A stretch of 64,000 nt of DNA from UBA6022 sp049295575 (GCA_049295575.1 JBAQQX010000002.1:1-64000), one strand, 5' to 3'; shown: positions 48,888 to 58,458, counted from the first letter of the stretch. The notes: generated by a model not told the origin, from the sequence alone. Program-made: numbers and translations.

Positions 48888-49958
48888 ATGAATAATCAAG
48901 AGCTACGAATCGAAGTACTCCTCGAAGAAGTTGTTCGCAAGCGTGCGTCCGACCTTCACTTGCAGGTAGGATTGCCGCCAATGCTACGCGTTGACGGATC
49001 TCTTACGCCAGTGCCGGGTTTTAACCCACTTGATGAACAACAGGTTGAGGCGTTAATTTTTGCTATCCTCGACCAGGATCAGCAGCAAATTCTCATGAAA
49101 GATAAGGAATTTGACTTTAGCTTCGCGTTTGGCACACTTGGTCGCTTCCGTGTGAATGCCTTCCATGAGCGAGGTAACTTGGCTGCTGCACTACGTCTAA
49201 TTCCAAATGAAATTAAATCAGTGACCGAGCTTGGTATGCCGTCAGTCGTGATGGGCTTTGCCGATTTTCCGCGCGGACTCGTGCTAGTAACCGGACCAAC
49301 TGGTTCAGGCAAGTCAACCACACTAGCTGCGCTACTCGATAAGATTAATACAGAACGCTCGCATCACATCATTACGATCGAAGATCCTATCGAGTTTACT
49401 CACAAGTCGAAGCGATCAGTAGTCGTACAGCGTGAAGTTCACTATGATACGTATTCATTCTCCGCTGCACTACGATCAAGCCTTCGCCAAGATCCAGACG
49501 TCGTTCTAATCGGTGAGATGCGTGACCTTGAGACTATCTCAGCAGCAATTACAATTGCGGAAACTGGTCACTTGGTGTTTGCGACCCTCCATACCAACTC
49601 GGCAGCACAGTCGATTGATCGTATGATTGATGTGTTCCCGCCGCACCAGCAGCCTCAGATTCGTGCGCAGCTATCTAATATCTTGATGGCAATCTGTTCA
49701 CAGAGGCTTGTGCCGGCAATCGGCGGCGGTCGTGTTGTGGCCGCAGAAGTGCTTATCGCTAACCCAGCTGTTCGTAATATCATTCGCGAAGGCAAGAGTC
49801 ATCAGCTCGATGCGGTAATTCAAACCGGTGCTGACCAGGGTATGCAGACTATGGATCGTACGCTCGTTAGCCTGGTGCAAAGTGGCACAATTACCTATGA
49901 CAACGCCCGCGAGTATGCGGTCGATTTGACTGAATTTGAAAGGTTGATGAGAGGATAA
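48888..49958 (+). CDS. pilT: Pilus retraction ATPase PilT
   Basis: PilT depolymerises the pilus and drives twitching. The 356-residue protein has ASDLHLQVGLPPMLRVDG near the start, Walker A VTGPTGSGKSTT, Asp box TIEDPIEF, Walker B DPDVVLIGEMRD and the AIRNLI-like region NPAVRNIIREGK. GGGTGG (48874-48879) supports ATG 48888 over the in-frame GTG 48876. Its presence means the pilus should be retractable. Confidence 0.96.
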   Translation: MNNQELRIEVLLEEVVRKRASDLHLQVGLPPMLRVDGSLTPVPGFNPLDEQQVEALIFAILDQDQQQILMKDKEFDFSFAFGTLGRFRVNAFHERGNLAAALRLIPNEIKSVTELGMPSVVMGFADFPRGLVLVTGPTGSGKSTTLAALLDKINTERSHHIITIEDPIEFTHKSKRSVVVQREVHYDTYSFSAALRSSLRQDPDVVLIGEMRDLETISAAITIAETGHLVFATLHTNSAAQSIDRMIDVFPPHQQPQIRAQLSNILMAICSQRLVPAIGGGRVVAAEVLIANPAVRNIIREGKSHQLDAVIQTGADQGMQTMDRTLVSLVQSGTITYDNAREYAVDLTEFERLMRG

Positions 49959-49961
49959 ACT

Positions 49962-51173
49962 GTGAAAAAGTTTAGCTATGAAGCTCGCGATGGCGCAACG
50001 AATAAGATTGTTAAGTCAATCGTTCAGGCGGATACCGAAAATTCGGCCGCACGCCTTTTAATTGAACAAGGATTTGTGCCGATTGATGTTAAAGAAGTGA
50101 TCGAGGGCGGCAATTTTCTTGGCAAGCTCAACGGTCGCATTACGACAAAAGATAGAATCGTCTTTACGCGCCAGCTTGCAACACTCGTTGGTGCCGGTTT
50201 GCCGTTGTCGCAAAGTATGCGCACGGTACTTGAACAGACAGAGAACAAAAAGCTGCAGAGCGTGATCCAAGAGATTATTGCTGATGTTGAAGGTGGACGC
50301 CAATTGTCCGATTCGTTTGCAAAACATCCCGAAGTATTCGATAAGGTATTCATCGCACTTGTCTCTGCGGGTGAGGCATCTGGAACGCTCGACGATGCGC
50401 TCAAGCGTGTAGCTGCACAGCAGGAAAAAGATGCGGCTACCATGAGCAAGATTAAAGGTGCGCTAACGTATCCGGTTATCGTACTATTTGTTATCTTTGG
50501 CGTCATGGGATTCATGCTCTTCACTGTGGTGCCTCAGGTTGAGAAGCTATATCGCGATATGAAGATGGAGCTGCCGTTTTTGACGCAGCTCATGGTGGAC
50601 ACGACGGAAATAATTAAAAGCTTCTGGTGGCTCATCCTGATCATCGCTGGTATCGGTATCTACTTCCTCCTCCAGTACCTCAAGACAGACAATGGCATTA
50701 GAGTGAAAGACACATTCAAGCTCAATGTCCCGTTATTTGGAAAAATGTTCCGTAAGTTATATATGGCTCGTTTTACGCGAACAGGCCAGACGCTGCTTAG
50801 TACTGGTGTTGCTATGCTCGATATGCTTAAAATTAGTAGTGAATCGGTCAATAACACTATCATTGCCAAAAGTATTACGAGGGCATCTGAAAAGGTTAAG
50901 GGTGGTAAGGCGTTATCGGTCGCTTTGCAGCCGGAAGACTATATTATGACGATGGTACCGCAGATGATTAAGATCGGTGAGCAGTCGGGTAAAATTGACG
51001 AAATGATGGGCAAGACGGCGCAGGTGTATGAAGATGAGCTCGACGAAGAGATCCGCACAATTTCAACTGCGATTGAGCCTATTCTGATGGTTGTATTGGC
51101 GATTGTTGCCGGTGGTATGGTAGGGGCAATCCTTCTGCCAATTTACGGTTTGGTAAACGGCACGAACACCTAG
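49962..51173 (+). CDS. pilC: Pilus inner-membrane platform PilC
   Basis: The 403-residue protein has two GspF domains, each with a membrane hairpin, signposted by FTRQLATLVGAGLPLSQSM, ALVSAGEASGTLDDAL and ARFTRTGQTLLSTGVAML, with MIKIGEQSGKIDEMM in the second. It opens KKFSYEARDGATNKIV. The start is GTG 49962, three nt after the pilT stop, with GAGAGGA upstream. It is the last gene of the run starting at pilM. Confidence 0.95.
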   Translation: MKKFSYEARDGATNKIVKSIVQADTENSAARLLIEQGFVPIDVKEVIEGGNFLGKLNGRITTKDRIVFTRQLATLVGAGLPLSQSMRTVLEQTENKKLQSVIQEIIADVEGGRQLSDSFAKHPEVFDKVFIALVSAGEASGTLDDALKRVAAQQEKDAATMSKIKGALTYPVIVLFVIFGVMGFMLFTVVPQVEKLYRDMKMELPFLTQLMVDTTEIIKSFWWLILIIAGIGIYFLLQYLKTDNGIRVKDTFKLNVPLFGKMFRKLYMARFTRTGQTLLSTGVAMLDMLKISSESVNNTIIAKSITRASEKVKGGKALSVALQPEDYIMTMVPQMIKIGEQSGKIDEMMGKTAQVYEDELDEEIRTISTAIEPILMVVLAIVAGGMVGAILLPIYGLVNGTNT

Positions 51174-51258
51174 ACAAAGAAAATATTATAACGTACTATG
51201 AGCATAAGCGTTTTGGCGCAAAAATAATTTTTGTTCATAGAAAGGTGGAAAAGATTTT

Positions 51259-51729
51259 ATGAACGTACAGCACAAAAGCGAAAAAGGCTTTACAATCATC
51301 GAGGTTGTATTGGTACTTGCGATTGCAGGACTAATCTTCTTGATGGTGTTCATCGCCCTTCCTGCATTGCAGCGAAACCAGCGCGATACAGCACGTAAGA
51401 ACGATGTGAGCACAATTGCCTCAGGTGTTAGTTCGTATACCGGCAACAACAGAGGTAACTTCCCAGACGCAGCCGATCTTCAGGCGTATGTAAAAGATGT
51501 ATCTGACAACACTGACACAGATGCGATCACAGTTGACTCTGCGCCGACGTCAGATGTGTCAATCGCACCTGCGGATGCAGCTGTGGTTATTACTCCAGCA
51601 TCAGTCTGTGGTGAAAGTAGTGGTGGTGATGGCGCAAAGCAAGAGCTTAAAAAAGGCACATCTCGCCAGTATACAGTTGTGACGAAACTTGAAGCAGGTG
51701 ACGGCCAGTACTTCTGCCAGAATAGTTAA
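51259..51729 (+). CDS. pilA: Probable major pilin
   Basis: The 156-residue prepilin (KGFTIIEVVLVLAIAGLIFL) has a helix different from those of the tandem pilins, then ARKNDVSTIASGVSSYTGNN and a domain with two cysteines (ASVCGE and YFCQNS) that can close a D-region loop. AAAGGTGG precedes the ATG and a strong terminator follows. Its place directly after pilC and its separate transcription suggest a major pilin, but this is inferred. Confidence 0.88.
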   Translation: MNVQHKSEKGFTIIEVVLVLAIAGLIFLMVFIALPALQRNQRDTARKNDVSTIASGVSSYTGNNRGNFPDAADLQAYVKDVSDNTDTDAITVDSAPTSDVSIAPADAAVVITPASVCGESSGGDGAKQELKKGTSRQYTVVTKLEAGDGQYFCQNS

Positions 51730-51759
51730 TCTTTATTACGTTCAGTAATAAATGGGGGG

Positions 51760-51787
51760 CCGCTTACGCTACGTAGGCGGTTCTTTT
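51760..51787 (+). terminator. Terminator of pilA
   Basis: CCGCTTACG pairs with CGTAGGCGG (one G-U pair) and is followed by a T run. Confidence 0.85.
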
Positions 51788-51800
51788 TTGTGACTCTATC

Positions 51801-51809
51801 TGTTATGAT
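51801..51809 (+). promoter_or_regulatory. Extended -10 of pilD
   Basis: TGTTATGAT ends 7 nt before ATG 51817. Confidence 0.75.
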
Positions 51810-51816
51810 TGTGCTT

Positions 51817-52698
51817 ATGGAACAGCTATGGATTTATGTTGGACTGACACTGTTTGGTCTATGTCTCGGAAGTTTTGCCGGTGCGTCAGTTTGGCGACTT
51901 CGTGCTCGACAGCTTGAAGAGGACAAGGCTCAAGGTGAGAAGGTTGATGCAAAGGAGTATACTCAGCTTAAGTACCTTCATGGTATCAACAAGGCCAAGG
52001 ACAGTTCTCGTTGCCTGCACTGTGGGCACGAGCTCGCCTGGTACGATTTACTACCACTTGTGAGCTGGCTGTCTCTCAAAGGTAAGTGCCGTTATTGTCG
52101 TAAGCCGATTGGACGATTGGAACCGCTCATCGAACTAGGCGTGGCCGCATTCTTTGTTGTGTCATTTATATTTTGGCCGTTTGATCTAGTGACTCCGCTT
52201 GCGATTACTCAGTTTATCGTTTGGCTACTAGCTGGAGTTGGCCTAGCGATACTCTTTGTGTACGACCTTCGCTGGTTCTTATTGCCTAATGAAGTAATGT
52301 TTAGCGTTATTGGACTTGGTGTCGTGAGCGCGGTACTTGTGCTACTGCAAGTGCCAGACGTGCTTGACGTATTAGTTAGTATTCTGAGTGCCGTCTTTAT
52401 CCTCAGTGGTATCTATTTACTTATCTATGTTATGTCAAAGGGGCAGTGGATTGGTTTTGGCGATATAAAGCTTGGTCTTGCGCTCGCACTATTTCTAGCT
52501 GACTGGCAACTCGCACTATTGGCTCTATTTATCGCAAACCTTGTAGGATGTCTAGTCGTTATACCAGGTATGCTAACTGGTAAAATTACACGTACGACTC
52601 GTATTCCATTCGGTCCGTTCCTGATTATCGGCATGGTTATCGCGTTCTTTGTCGGCAGGCAAATTCTAGCTCTGTATTTCAATGGTCTGACGCTATAG
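51817..52698 (+). CDS. pilD: Prepilin peptidase PilD
   Basis: PilD cleaves prepilin leaders after Gly and methylates the new N terminus. The 293-residue protein has eight membrane segments. Its cytoplasmic loop holds CLHCGHELAWYDLLPLVSWL and CRYCRKPIG, so both CxxC pairs are kept. The catalytic aspartates are in YDLRWFLLPNE and IGFGDIKL. ATG 51817 is chosen since the longer frame starts before the promoter. The pilins of this window are its likely substrates. Confidence 0.96.
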   Translation: MEQLWIYVGLTLFGLCLGSFAGASVWRLRARQLEEDKAQGEKVDAKEYTQLKYLHGINKAKDSSRCLHCGHELAWYDLLPLVSWLSLKGKCRYCRKPIGRLEPLIELGVAAFFVVSFIFWPFDLVTPLAITQFIVWLLAGVGLAILFVYDLRWFLLPNEVMFSVIGLGVVSAVLVLLQVPDVLDVLVSILSAVFILSGIYLLIYVMSKGQWIGFGDIKLGLALALFLADWQLALLALFIANLVGCLVVIPGMLTGKITRTTRIPFGPFLIIGMVIAFFVGRQILALYFNGLTL

Positions 52699-52713
52699 AA
52701 CTAATCTCGCTTA

Positions 52714-52722
52714 TGCTATAAT
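52714..52722 (+). promoter_or_regulatory. Extended -10 of the minor pilin operon
   Basis: TGCTATAAT ends 9 nt before ATG 52732. Confidence 0.75.
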
Positions 52723-52731
52723 TAAGCGCAA

Positions 52732-53457
52732 ATGGGCACGCAGAACAAACACGGATTTACGATTATCGAAGTTATGCTATTCCTGGCAATAACAGGAGTA
52801 CTAACTGTTGCTATATTAGTAGGAGCTGGGACGTCTATCTCGCAACAACGCTATCGTGATAGCGTAAATTCCTTGTCGAATCTTCTGCAGCAACAATACA
52901 GTGAAGTAACGACCGTCCGTAATGACCGTGATGCTAACTGGGTATGTGACAGCTCTTCTGGGCCAGTAGAGGCGCCCGCAGGTGGTGTATCGCGCGGTAC
53001 GACTGACTGCGTCGTAATTGGTAAGTATCTTAGTCTTGAGGACAAAAAGCTGACAGTCCAAACTATAGTAGGCAGGGTGTCGACTGGAAGCGAAGGTGAT
53101 GATGACATCGCCGCATTATTAGCCGCTAACCTGACCTTGAGTGATATTGATAGGCAAGAACATGTCGTAGAATGGGGTGCGGCAATGCAGGATATCGACA
53201 AAACGCCAACCGCAACAACGATGATGATCGTACGATCTCCGACAACAGGTTCAATTCGAACATTTATCGACCAGGAGGATGGTGCTACGCAGTCGCCTGT
53301 GGCGATGGTGACGACTGAGAATTTAAGTACTAATGGATACGTCTGTGTAGAGTCGGACGGTCTATTTAGTGGCAAGCGTTTTGGTATCGAGCTGATTGCT
53401 AACGCCTCAAGTCCAACAGGTATAAAAATGCACGGTGATGGAACATCGCAATGCTAA
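52732..53457 (+). CDS. Minor pilin-like protein (GspH/FimT type)
   Basis: The 241-residue prepilin has the leader NKHGFTIIEVMLFLAITGVL and a long beta-rich domain with WVCDSS and TDCVVIGKYLSL. Position first in a set of four minor pilin genes matches fimT/gspH in other systems. Its end overlaps the next gene by 7 nt. Confidence 0.85.
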   Translation: MGTQNKHGFTIIEVMLFLAITGVLTVAILVGAGTSISQQRYRDSVNSLSNLLQQQYSEVTTVRNDRDANWVCDSSSGPVEAPAGGVSRGTTDCVVIGKYLSLEDKKLTVQTIVGRVSTGSEGDDDIAALLAANLTLSDIDRQEHVVEWGAAMQDIDKTPTATTMMIVRSPTTGSIRTFIDQEDGATQSPVAMVTTENLSTNGYVCVESDGLFSGKRFGIELIANASSPTGIKMHGDGTSQC

Positions 53458-54050
53458 ATTCAATCAAGTGGAGCAGGCGAGATAGAGGCGACACGATTGT
53501 TGAAGTTCTTTTTTCAATTACAGTGTTTAGCCTGCTTGCTGTTGGCAGCTTGTCGATCATGAACCAAGGGACGGCAGCGGCGCAGCGGTCATTAGAACTA
53601 ACGCTGGTCCGTCAGCAGATCGATAGTCAGGCCGAGGCTCTGCGATATATGCAAGCGTCATATGTTAGTGCCGTAGCAACCTCAACGACTCCGGCTGACG
53701 GTTCTCCTGCGAAGGAGTGGCAAACGATTGTCACCGAATCAATTGACGGTGACGCTACGTCATTTGGTACCTGTGATGCCCCGTCGAGCGCATTTGTCGT
53801 CAATACGAAGACTGTCAAAAAGTATGTTGGTTATTCACAAGCTGATACGTATGCTCGCATTTCGTATCTACCCGCATCAGTTGAAATTGATAAGGCGGCC
53901 GGTATTTGGGTAGAGGCGATTCGATCAAAGAATTTCTCAGGTATATCGCGGTATATCGATTTTCATATTCGTGCCTGCTGGTACGGGCCTGGCCTGGACC
54001 AGCCAATGACAACCGGAACGATCGTGAGGCTTTATGAACCAACCATATAA
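53451..54050 (+). CDS. Minor pilin-like protein (PilV/GspI type)
   Basis: The 199-residue prepilin has RRDRGDTIVEVLFSITVFSL, with Asp in place of Phe at the first mature position, as in PilV/GspI-like minor pilins. The domain follows RQQIDSQAEALRYMQASYV. It overlaps both neighbours, so all four minor pilins are translated together. Confidence 0.82.
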   Translation: MLNSIKWSRRDRGDTIVEVLFSITVFSLLAVGSLSIMNQGTAAAQRSLELTLVRQQIDSQAEALRYMQASYVSAVATSTTPADGSPAKEWQTIVTESIDGDATSFGTCDAPSSAFVVNTKTVKKYVGYSQADTYARISYLPASVEIDKAAGIWVEAIRSKNFSGISRYIDFHIRACWYGPGLDQPMTTGTIVRLYEPTI

Positions 54051-54756
54051 TCAGCGTCGTGGCCGAATAGCCCAAAAAGGATTCACGCTCATCGAGCTGA
54101 TGCTGTCTATGTCGGGCGTTGCATTTTTACTGCTTGCGATCGCAATGACAACGATGCAGATTAGTAACATTTACAGTAAAGGCATTACGTTAAAGTCGGT
54201 CAACCAGACTGGCCGCGACTTGAGCGACGTGTTGCAGCGTGACATCAAGGGTGCGAAGCCGTTTGACGTCACACCGGGATCGTCAAAGTACATAAGCACA
54301 GAGCACGGCGGTCGTCTTTGCCTTGGTAAATATAGCTATGTCTGGAACTATGGCAAAACAATTACCGCAGGTGTCTCGACCGATACAATTGTGTATGATG
54401 ATTCAGAAAGTACTCCAGTGCGCATGGCCCGCGTGCTCGATACGGGTGGCCAGGTTTGCGCGAGCGCAAGTGCTAGCCCGACGCCACCGATTAAGCGCAG
54501 TGATGCAACCGAGCTGCTAGTGAGCTCTGACAAGCTCGACTTAGCGATTCACACCTTTACTATCGCATCATCGAATACCGATCCCGGGACTAACCAGGCA
54601 TTATATTCAGTCGGATTTACTCTCGGTACTAACGATCAAGAGGCTTTGGCAACGGGTGATGCTTCATGTAAGCCACCAAATGACGATGCAGCCAATTGGG
54701 AATTTTGCGCAATAAATGTGTTCGATTTCACGACGCGCGCGGGTAATAGAACGTAA
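54034..54756 (+). CDS. Minor pilin-like protein (PilW/GspJ type)
   Basis: The 240-residue prepilin has QKGFTLIELMLSMSGVAFLL and a domain with GRDLSDVLQRDIKGAKPFDV, a spacing typical of PilW/GspJ, and several cysteines. Its stop shares a base with the next start (TAATG). Confidence 0.85.
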   Translation: MNQPYNQRRGRIAQKGFTLIELMLSMSGVAFLLLAIAMTTMQISNIYSKGITLKSVNQTGRDLSDVLQRDIKGAKPFDVTPGSSKYISTEHGGRLCLGKYSYVWNYGKTITAGVSTDTIVYDDSESTPVRMARVLDTGGQVCASASASPTPPIKRSDATELLVSSDKLDLAIHTFTIASSNTDPGTNQALYSVGFTLGTNDQEALATGDASCKPPNDDAANWEFCAINVFDFTTRAGNRT

Positions 54757-56009
54757 TGAAAAAGATAGGGCAGGGTACTATGCGACAGACAATACACTCA
54801 CGAAAGCATGAACAAGGAGCGGTCTCATTGTTCGTGGTGATTTTTTGCGCCCTCTTGATGACCGTGTTAACAATTAGCTTTATTCGTATCATGGTGCAAG
54901 AACAACAACAGGCTGCAACAAATGACCTGTCTCAAAGTGCCTATGATTCTGCTCTGGCGGGAGTTGAGGATGCCAAGCGGGCCCTGCTACTATGTGAGAG
55001 CAGTCTTGCAGCTGGTGATGCAGCGCTATGCGATAAGCTCGACACACAGACCTGCGAATCAGTTCCGGAGACCCTCGCAACATCAGGCGTGGTCTCGACC
55101 GATCCTGTAACCGGCAATAAAGAAGTTAAGGTTCAGACGAGCGTCACGGGTTCAGATGAGGCGTTGAATCAAGCCTATACCTGCGTAAAAGTGACACGCA
55201 AAACAAATGATTATACATCTACCCTTGACGCTTCAGCTGGCGAGGGTAGCTCGAAAATTATTCCGTTACGAGCCCCAGGAGGTGAGGACTTTGATGCAAT
55301 TGAGTTGAGTTGGTTTGCCTATAATGACTTTGCCAGTGCAGGTCTAGCCGATCGCAGTATTGCACTGCCATCAAGTGCTTCTCCTGTTGCCCTTCCGCCG
55401 ACATCAACAAATAGCTGGGCAAAAAACAGGCCTCCAGTGCTACGGGCTCAGTTGATGCAATTTGGCAGTAACTTTACTCTTTCGCAGTTTGATACAACGA
55501 CCGGCTCTGGAGAGAGTAATGCTAATACTGTCTTTCTGTATCCACATCAAAGGGTTGAGCCTAAAAGCATGAAGTTTACTGACGATAGGCGTCAGGAGCA
55601 AGATGTTGCCGCTGGGAAGATAGGAGTAGTGACATGCGAGTCGAGTGTAAATGTCCTTCCATACGCTTGTAGAATACGGATCGAATTGCCAAGCCCAGTT
55701 GGCGGAGACGCCACGAATCGTTTAGCATATCTGCGTCTTAGCACACTGTATAATTCAACAAGCTATTCAGTTAAATTGCTGAAGGGTGTAGATGTAGTGC
55801 AGTTTGACGGTGTTCTACCAGTGGTTGACTCAACGGGCCGTGCTAATGACATCTTCCGTCGAGTAAGTAGTCGTGTTGAAATGAATCCAATCAACTTCCC
55901 ATATCCAGATGCAGCTGTCGATATTACGGGCAGCCTCTGTAAGAACTTTACAGTGACAGATGGCGCTGGTCCAAATGGCGGCTATGCCTCTACAAGTTGT
56001 ACGCCGTAA
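54756..56009 (+). CDS. Minor pilin-like protein (PilX/GspK type)
   Basis: The 417-residue protein has EQGAVSLFVVIFCALLMTVL, a PilX-like N-terminal helix with Val-Ser after Ala instead of the FTLIE motif. It continues QSAYDSALAGVEDAKRALLL and a large extracellular domain with many Ser and paired Cys. By analogy it would initiate or cap the pilus. A downstream in-frame ATG (54780) is an alternative start. It ends 3 nt before the convergent recombinase gene. Confidence 0.8.
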   Translation: MKKIGQGTMRQTIHSRKHEQGAVSLFVVIFCALLMTVLTISFIRIMVQEQQQAATNDLSQSAYDSALAGVEDAKRALLLCESSLAAGDAALCDKLDTQTCESVPETLATSGVVSTDPVTGNKEVKVQTSVTGSDEALNQAYTCVKVTRKTNDYTSTLDASAGEGSSKIIPLRAPGGEDFDAIELSWFAYNDFASAGLADRSIALPSSASPVALPPTSTNSWAKNRPPVLRAQLMQFGSNFTLSQFDTTTGSGESNANTVFLYPHQRVEPKSMKFTDDRRQEQDVAAGKIGVVTCESSVNVLPYACRIRIELPSPVGGDATNRLAYLRLSTLYNSTSYSVKLLKGVDVVQFDGVLPVVDSTGRANDIFRRVSSRVEMNPINFPYPDAAVDITGSLCKNFTVTDGAGPNGGYASTSCTP

Positions 56010-56012
56010 TCA

Positions 56013-56921
56013 CTACTCGGTATCGCTATGAAATTTTTCGTACACGTCACGTAAGTGCTCATCTGTGACGTGTGTGTAGACTTGGGTAGTACTAATATTA
56101 CTATGACCAAGCATTGATTGGACGCTACGGATGTCGGCACCATTCATAAGTAGGTCAGTGGCAAAGCTATGGCGCATTGTATGTGGGCTGACATGCTTAG
56201 TGATGCCGGCCAGGCGAGCATATTTTGTAACCATACGCTGAATACTACGCGCGGTTAAGCGCCGATAGTCTCCGGTCATGCTTGAGATATTATTTCGGCT
56301 ATAACTTAGAAAAAGCGGCGGCAAGTTATCAAGTCGAGCTGCCAGGTAATCTTCGACACGAAGTGCGGCTGCCTCGCCGATAAATACGGGGCGATCCTTT
56401 CGGCCTTTACCTCGCACCATAAATTCTCGTCGCTTCGTGTTTACATGATCGCGATTTAGATTTACTAGTTCCGAGACGCGCAATCCGCTTGAAAAAAGTA
56501 GTTCAATAATCGCTCGGTCGCGTAGGCCGGTTTCGTCATCAAGTGATATAGCCTCAAGGAGACGAGAGACTTCATCGAAGTGAAGGAACGTGACTTGCTT
56601 ACGGGCAACTTTAGGCAGCTCAATCCTATCGGGGCTGAGGCTGATGATGTCTCGTTTTGATAGATAGCCCAAAAAACCGCGCAGGGCAATAAGATGGTAT
56701 CCTTGGGTGATCGTAGCCAGTTCACCTTCGTTGTCGTTTTTATAGCGATTTAGCCAGAGACGATATTTGCGAACTACTTCAGCTGTTATTTTCTCAACAG
56801 CAATATCATCAGTAAATTCAACAAAACGCTCGAGATATAATTTATAGTTCTCGGCTGTCTTAACAGACCGCCCACCTTCAACCTCGAGATGCTCGATATA
56901 ATCCAGCAAGAGTTCTGACAT
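56013..56921 (-). CDS. xerD: Xer-type tyrosine recombinase
   Basis: The 302-residue protein has an N-terminal SAM-like domain and a catalytic domain with Arg in LLFSSGLRVSELVNLNR, Lys in GKGRKDRPV, HTMRHSFATDLLM (His, Arg), LGHSNISTTQVYTHV (His, Tyr). It likely resolves chromosome dimers with FtsK; only one such gene is seen here. The start MSELL at 56921 is chosen because TATAGT lies 6 nt upstream; the longer frames begin in or before the promoter. Confidence 0.9.
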   Translation of the reverse strand: MSELLLDYIEHLEVEGGRSVKTAENYKLYLERFVEFTDDIAVEKITAEVVRKYRLWLNRYKNDNEGELATITQGYHLIALRGFLGYLSKRDIISLSPDRIELPKVARKQVTFLHFDEVSRLLEAISLDDETGLRDRAIIELLFSSGLRVSELVNLNRDHVNTKRREFMVRGKGRKDRPVFIGEAAALRVEDYLAARLDNLPPLFLSYSRNNISSMTGDYRRLTARSIQRMVTKYARLAGITKHVSPHTMRHSFATDLLMNGADIRSVQSMLGHSNISTTQVYTHVTDEHLRDVYEKFHSDTE

Positions 56922-56927
56922 ATACAT

Positions 56928-56933
56928 ACTATA
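56928..56933 (-). promoter_or_regulatory. -10 of the Xer gene, leaderless spacing
   Basis: On the minus strand TATAGT ends 6 nt before ATG 56921. Confidence 0.7.
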
Positions 56934-56961
56934 AGCATAGCTTAAAAGCGGGTAAATTGGG

Positions 56962-56967
56962 TACAAT
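56962..56967 (+). promoter_or_regulatory. -10 of uppP, leaderless spacing
   Basis: TACAAT is followed by 6 nt and ATG 56974. Confidence 0.75.
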
Positions 56968-56973
56968 AGGGTA

Positions 56974-57768
56974 ATGAACATACTCGAAACAATTATCCTT
57001 GGCCTTATTCAGGGATTGACTGAATTTATCCCAATCAGCAGCTCTGGCCACTTAGTCATAGCTCAACAAATATTTAACGGTGGATCTGATCATTTATTCC
57101 TTGAGTTTATCAATATCGGTACCGTACTGGCTCTTATCGTTTTCTTCAGAAAGAAGATAGTTGATATTTGTAGGGACGTATTTATACACAAGAATTACAC
57201 ACTTGCTCGAAATATCCTCATTACTGCTATACCTGCAGGCGCAATCGGCTACCTCCTTGCTGGATTCATAGCGTCATCACCTTTTTTTGGCAGTCTTTTG
57301 ACCGTAACCGTCACACTCGCTGTCGTCGGTACGATCATGATACTTATCGATAAACTTCCTCATGCTTCACAGATTGATGATGGGGCAAAGCTTCCGGCAA
57401 GCAGGGCGCTTATCATTGGTCTAGCGCAGGTATTCGCACTTATTCCTGGCGTTTCTCGATCTGGTTCTACAATTATTGCTGGTCGACTCATGGGGCTAGC
57501 GTCTGCTCCGGCTGCGGAATATAGCTTTCTAGCCTCACTGCCAATTATGCTTGGTGTGACGCTGAAGGTGTTCATCACTTCAGGGGATCGCGCGTACTTC
57601 ATGGAGCATTTACCTGTGTTATTACTGTCGAACGCGTTCGCCTTCATTTCTGGTCTTTTGGCGATTGGATTCTTGATTAAGTACCTCGGCAAGCATGGAT
57701 TATCTCTATTCGGTTGGTACCGTGTAGGACTGGCGGCTATCTTGGCTGTATATCTTTTGTTACAATAG
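56974..57768 (+). CDS. uppP: Undecaprenyl-diphosphatase
   Basis: UppP (BacA) dephosphorylates undecaprenyl diphosphate so the lipid carrier can be reused in wall synthesis. The 264-residue membrane protein has LIQGLTEFIPISSSGHLVI, with the catalytic Glu, Ser and His, and the second motif IPGVSRSGSTIIAGRLMG with Arg. Eight membrane helices are expected. It is divergent from the Xer gene. Confidence 0.97.
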   Translation: MNILETIILGLIQGLTEFIPISSSGHLVIAQQIFNGGSDHLFLEFINIGTVLALIVFFRKKIVDICRDVFIHKNYTLARNILITAIPAGAIGYLLAGFIASSPFFGSLLTVTVTLAVVGTIMILIDKLPHASQIDDGAKLPASRALIIGLAQVFALIPGVSRSGSTIIAGRLMGLASAPAAEYSFLASLPIMLGVTLKVFITSGDRAYFMEHLPVLLLSNAFAFISGLLAIGFLIKYLGKHGLSLFGWYRVGLAAILAVYLLLQ

Positions 57769-57792
57769 GAAATATACAATCGAAGGAGTAAT

Positions 57793-58302
57793 ATGAGCGA
57801 AAATAATGTCCAAAGAACCCTAATTATCTTTAAGCCCGATGCTGTTCAGCGCGGTATTATTGGTGAAATACTAACTCGTTTTGAACGCGTCGGTCTAAAA
57901 ATTATTGCAACCAAGATGCTTGCGCCTGACCGTGAGCACTACTACAAGCACTACGAAGAGATCGGCCAAGTGATTACTCGTCGAGGTGAAGCAACTTTCA
58001 ATAACGTACTCGATACCATGAATGAAGGTCCAGTTATCGCGATGGTACTTGAGGGCGTAGAGGCTGTAGAGCTAGTTCGTAAGCTAGTCGGAACGACTGA
58101 GCCAAAATCATCAGCCCCTGGCACGATTCGTGGTGACTATTCACACATGAGCTACGGCTATGCGGATGAGGCTAACAAGGGTATCCCAAACCTTATTCAT
58201 GCTTCTGGTGATCTTTCGGATGCCGAGAAGGAAATCCCACACTGGTTTAGTGAAGCCGAGCTTTACGATTACTCGGCTCTTAATGAGAAATTCACACGTT
58301 AA
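57793..58302 (+). CDS. ndk: Nucleoside-diphosphate kinase
   Basis: NDK moves the terminal phosphate between nucleoside triphosphates. The 169-residue protein has TLIIFKPDAVQRGIIGEI, the P-loop-like Kpn region VGTTEPKSSAPGTIRGDY and the catalytic His in NLIHASGD. It is about 25 residues longer than the common 140-150, with an extended C terminus (WFSEAELYDYSALNEK). AAGGAG lies upstream. Confidence 0.95.
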   Translation: MSENNVQRTLIIFKPDAVQRGIIGEILTRFERVGLKIIATKMLAPDREHYYKHYEEIGQVITRRGEATFNNVLDTMNEGPVIAMVLEGVEAVELVRKLVGTTEPKSSAPGTIRGDYSHMSYGYADEANKGIPNLIHASGDLSDAEKEIPHWFSEAELYDYSALNEKFTR

Positions 58303-58322
58303 TCGGTGATATCCACAAAACA

Positions 58323-58348
58323 ATACGGCCGATCTAATTCGGCCGTAT
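58323..58348 (+). terminator. Terminator of ndk
   Basis: ATACGGCCGA pairs with TCGGCCGTAT over 10 bp, followed by a short T run. Confidence 0.85.
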
Positions 58349-58372
58349 TTCATGCTAGAATATTATTAGTAG

Positions 58373-58449
58373 GCCTCGGTAGCTCAACTGGATAGAGTAG
58401 ATCCGTCCTAAGGATATGGTTGCAGGTTCGAGTCCTGCCCGGGGTACCA
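58373..58449 (+). tRNA. tRNA-Arg (anticodon CCT)
   Basis: The acceptor stem GCCTCGG pairs with CCGGGGT (two G-U pairs), the D stem is GCTC/GAGT, the T arm GCAGG-TTCGAGT-CCTGC is perfect, and the anticodon loop GTCCTAA gives CCT, which reads AGG. CCA is encoded (58447-58449). TGCTAGAAT (58353-58361) is a possible -10. The next gene begins only 9 nt later. Confidence 0.92.
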
Positions 58450-58458
58450 CAAAAAAAT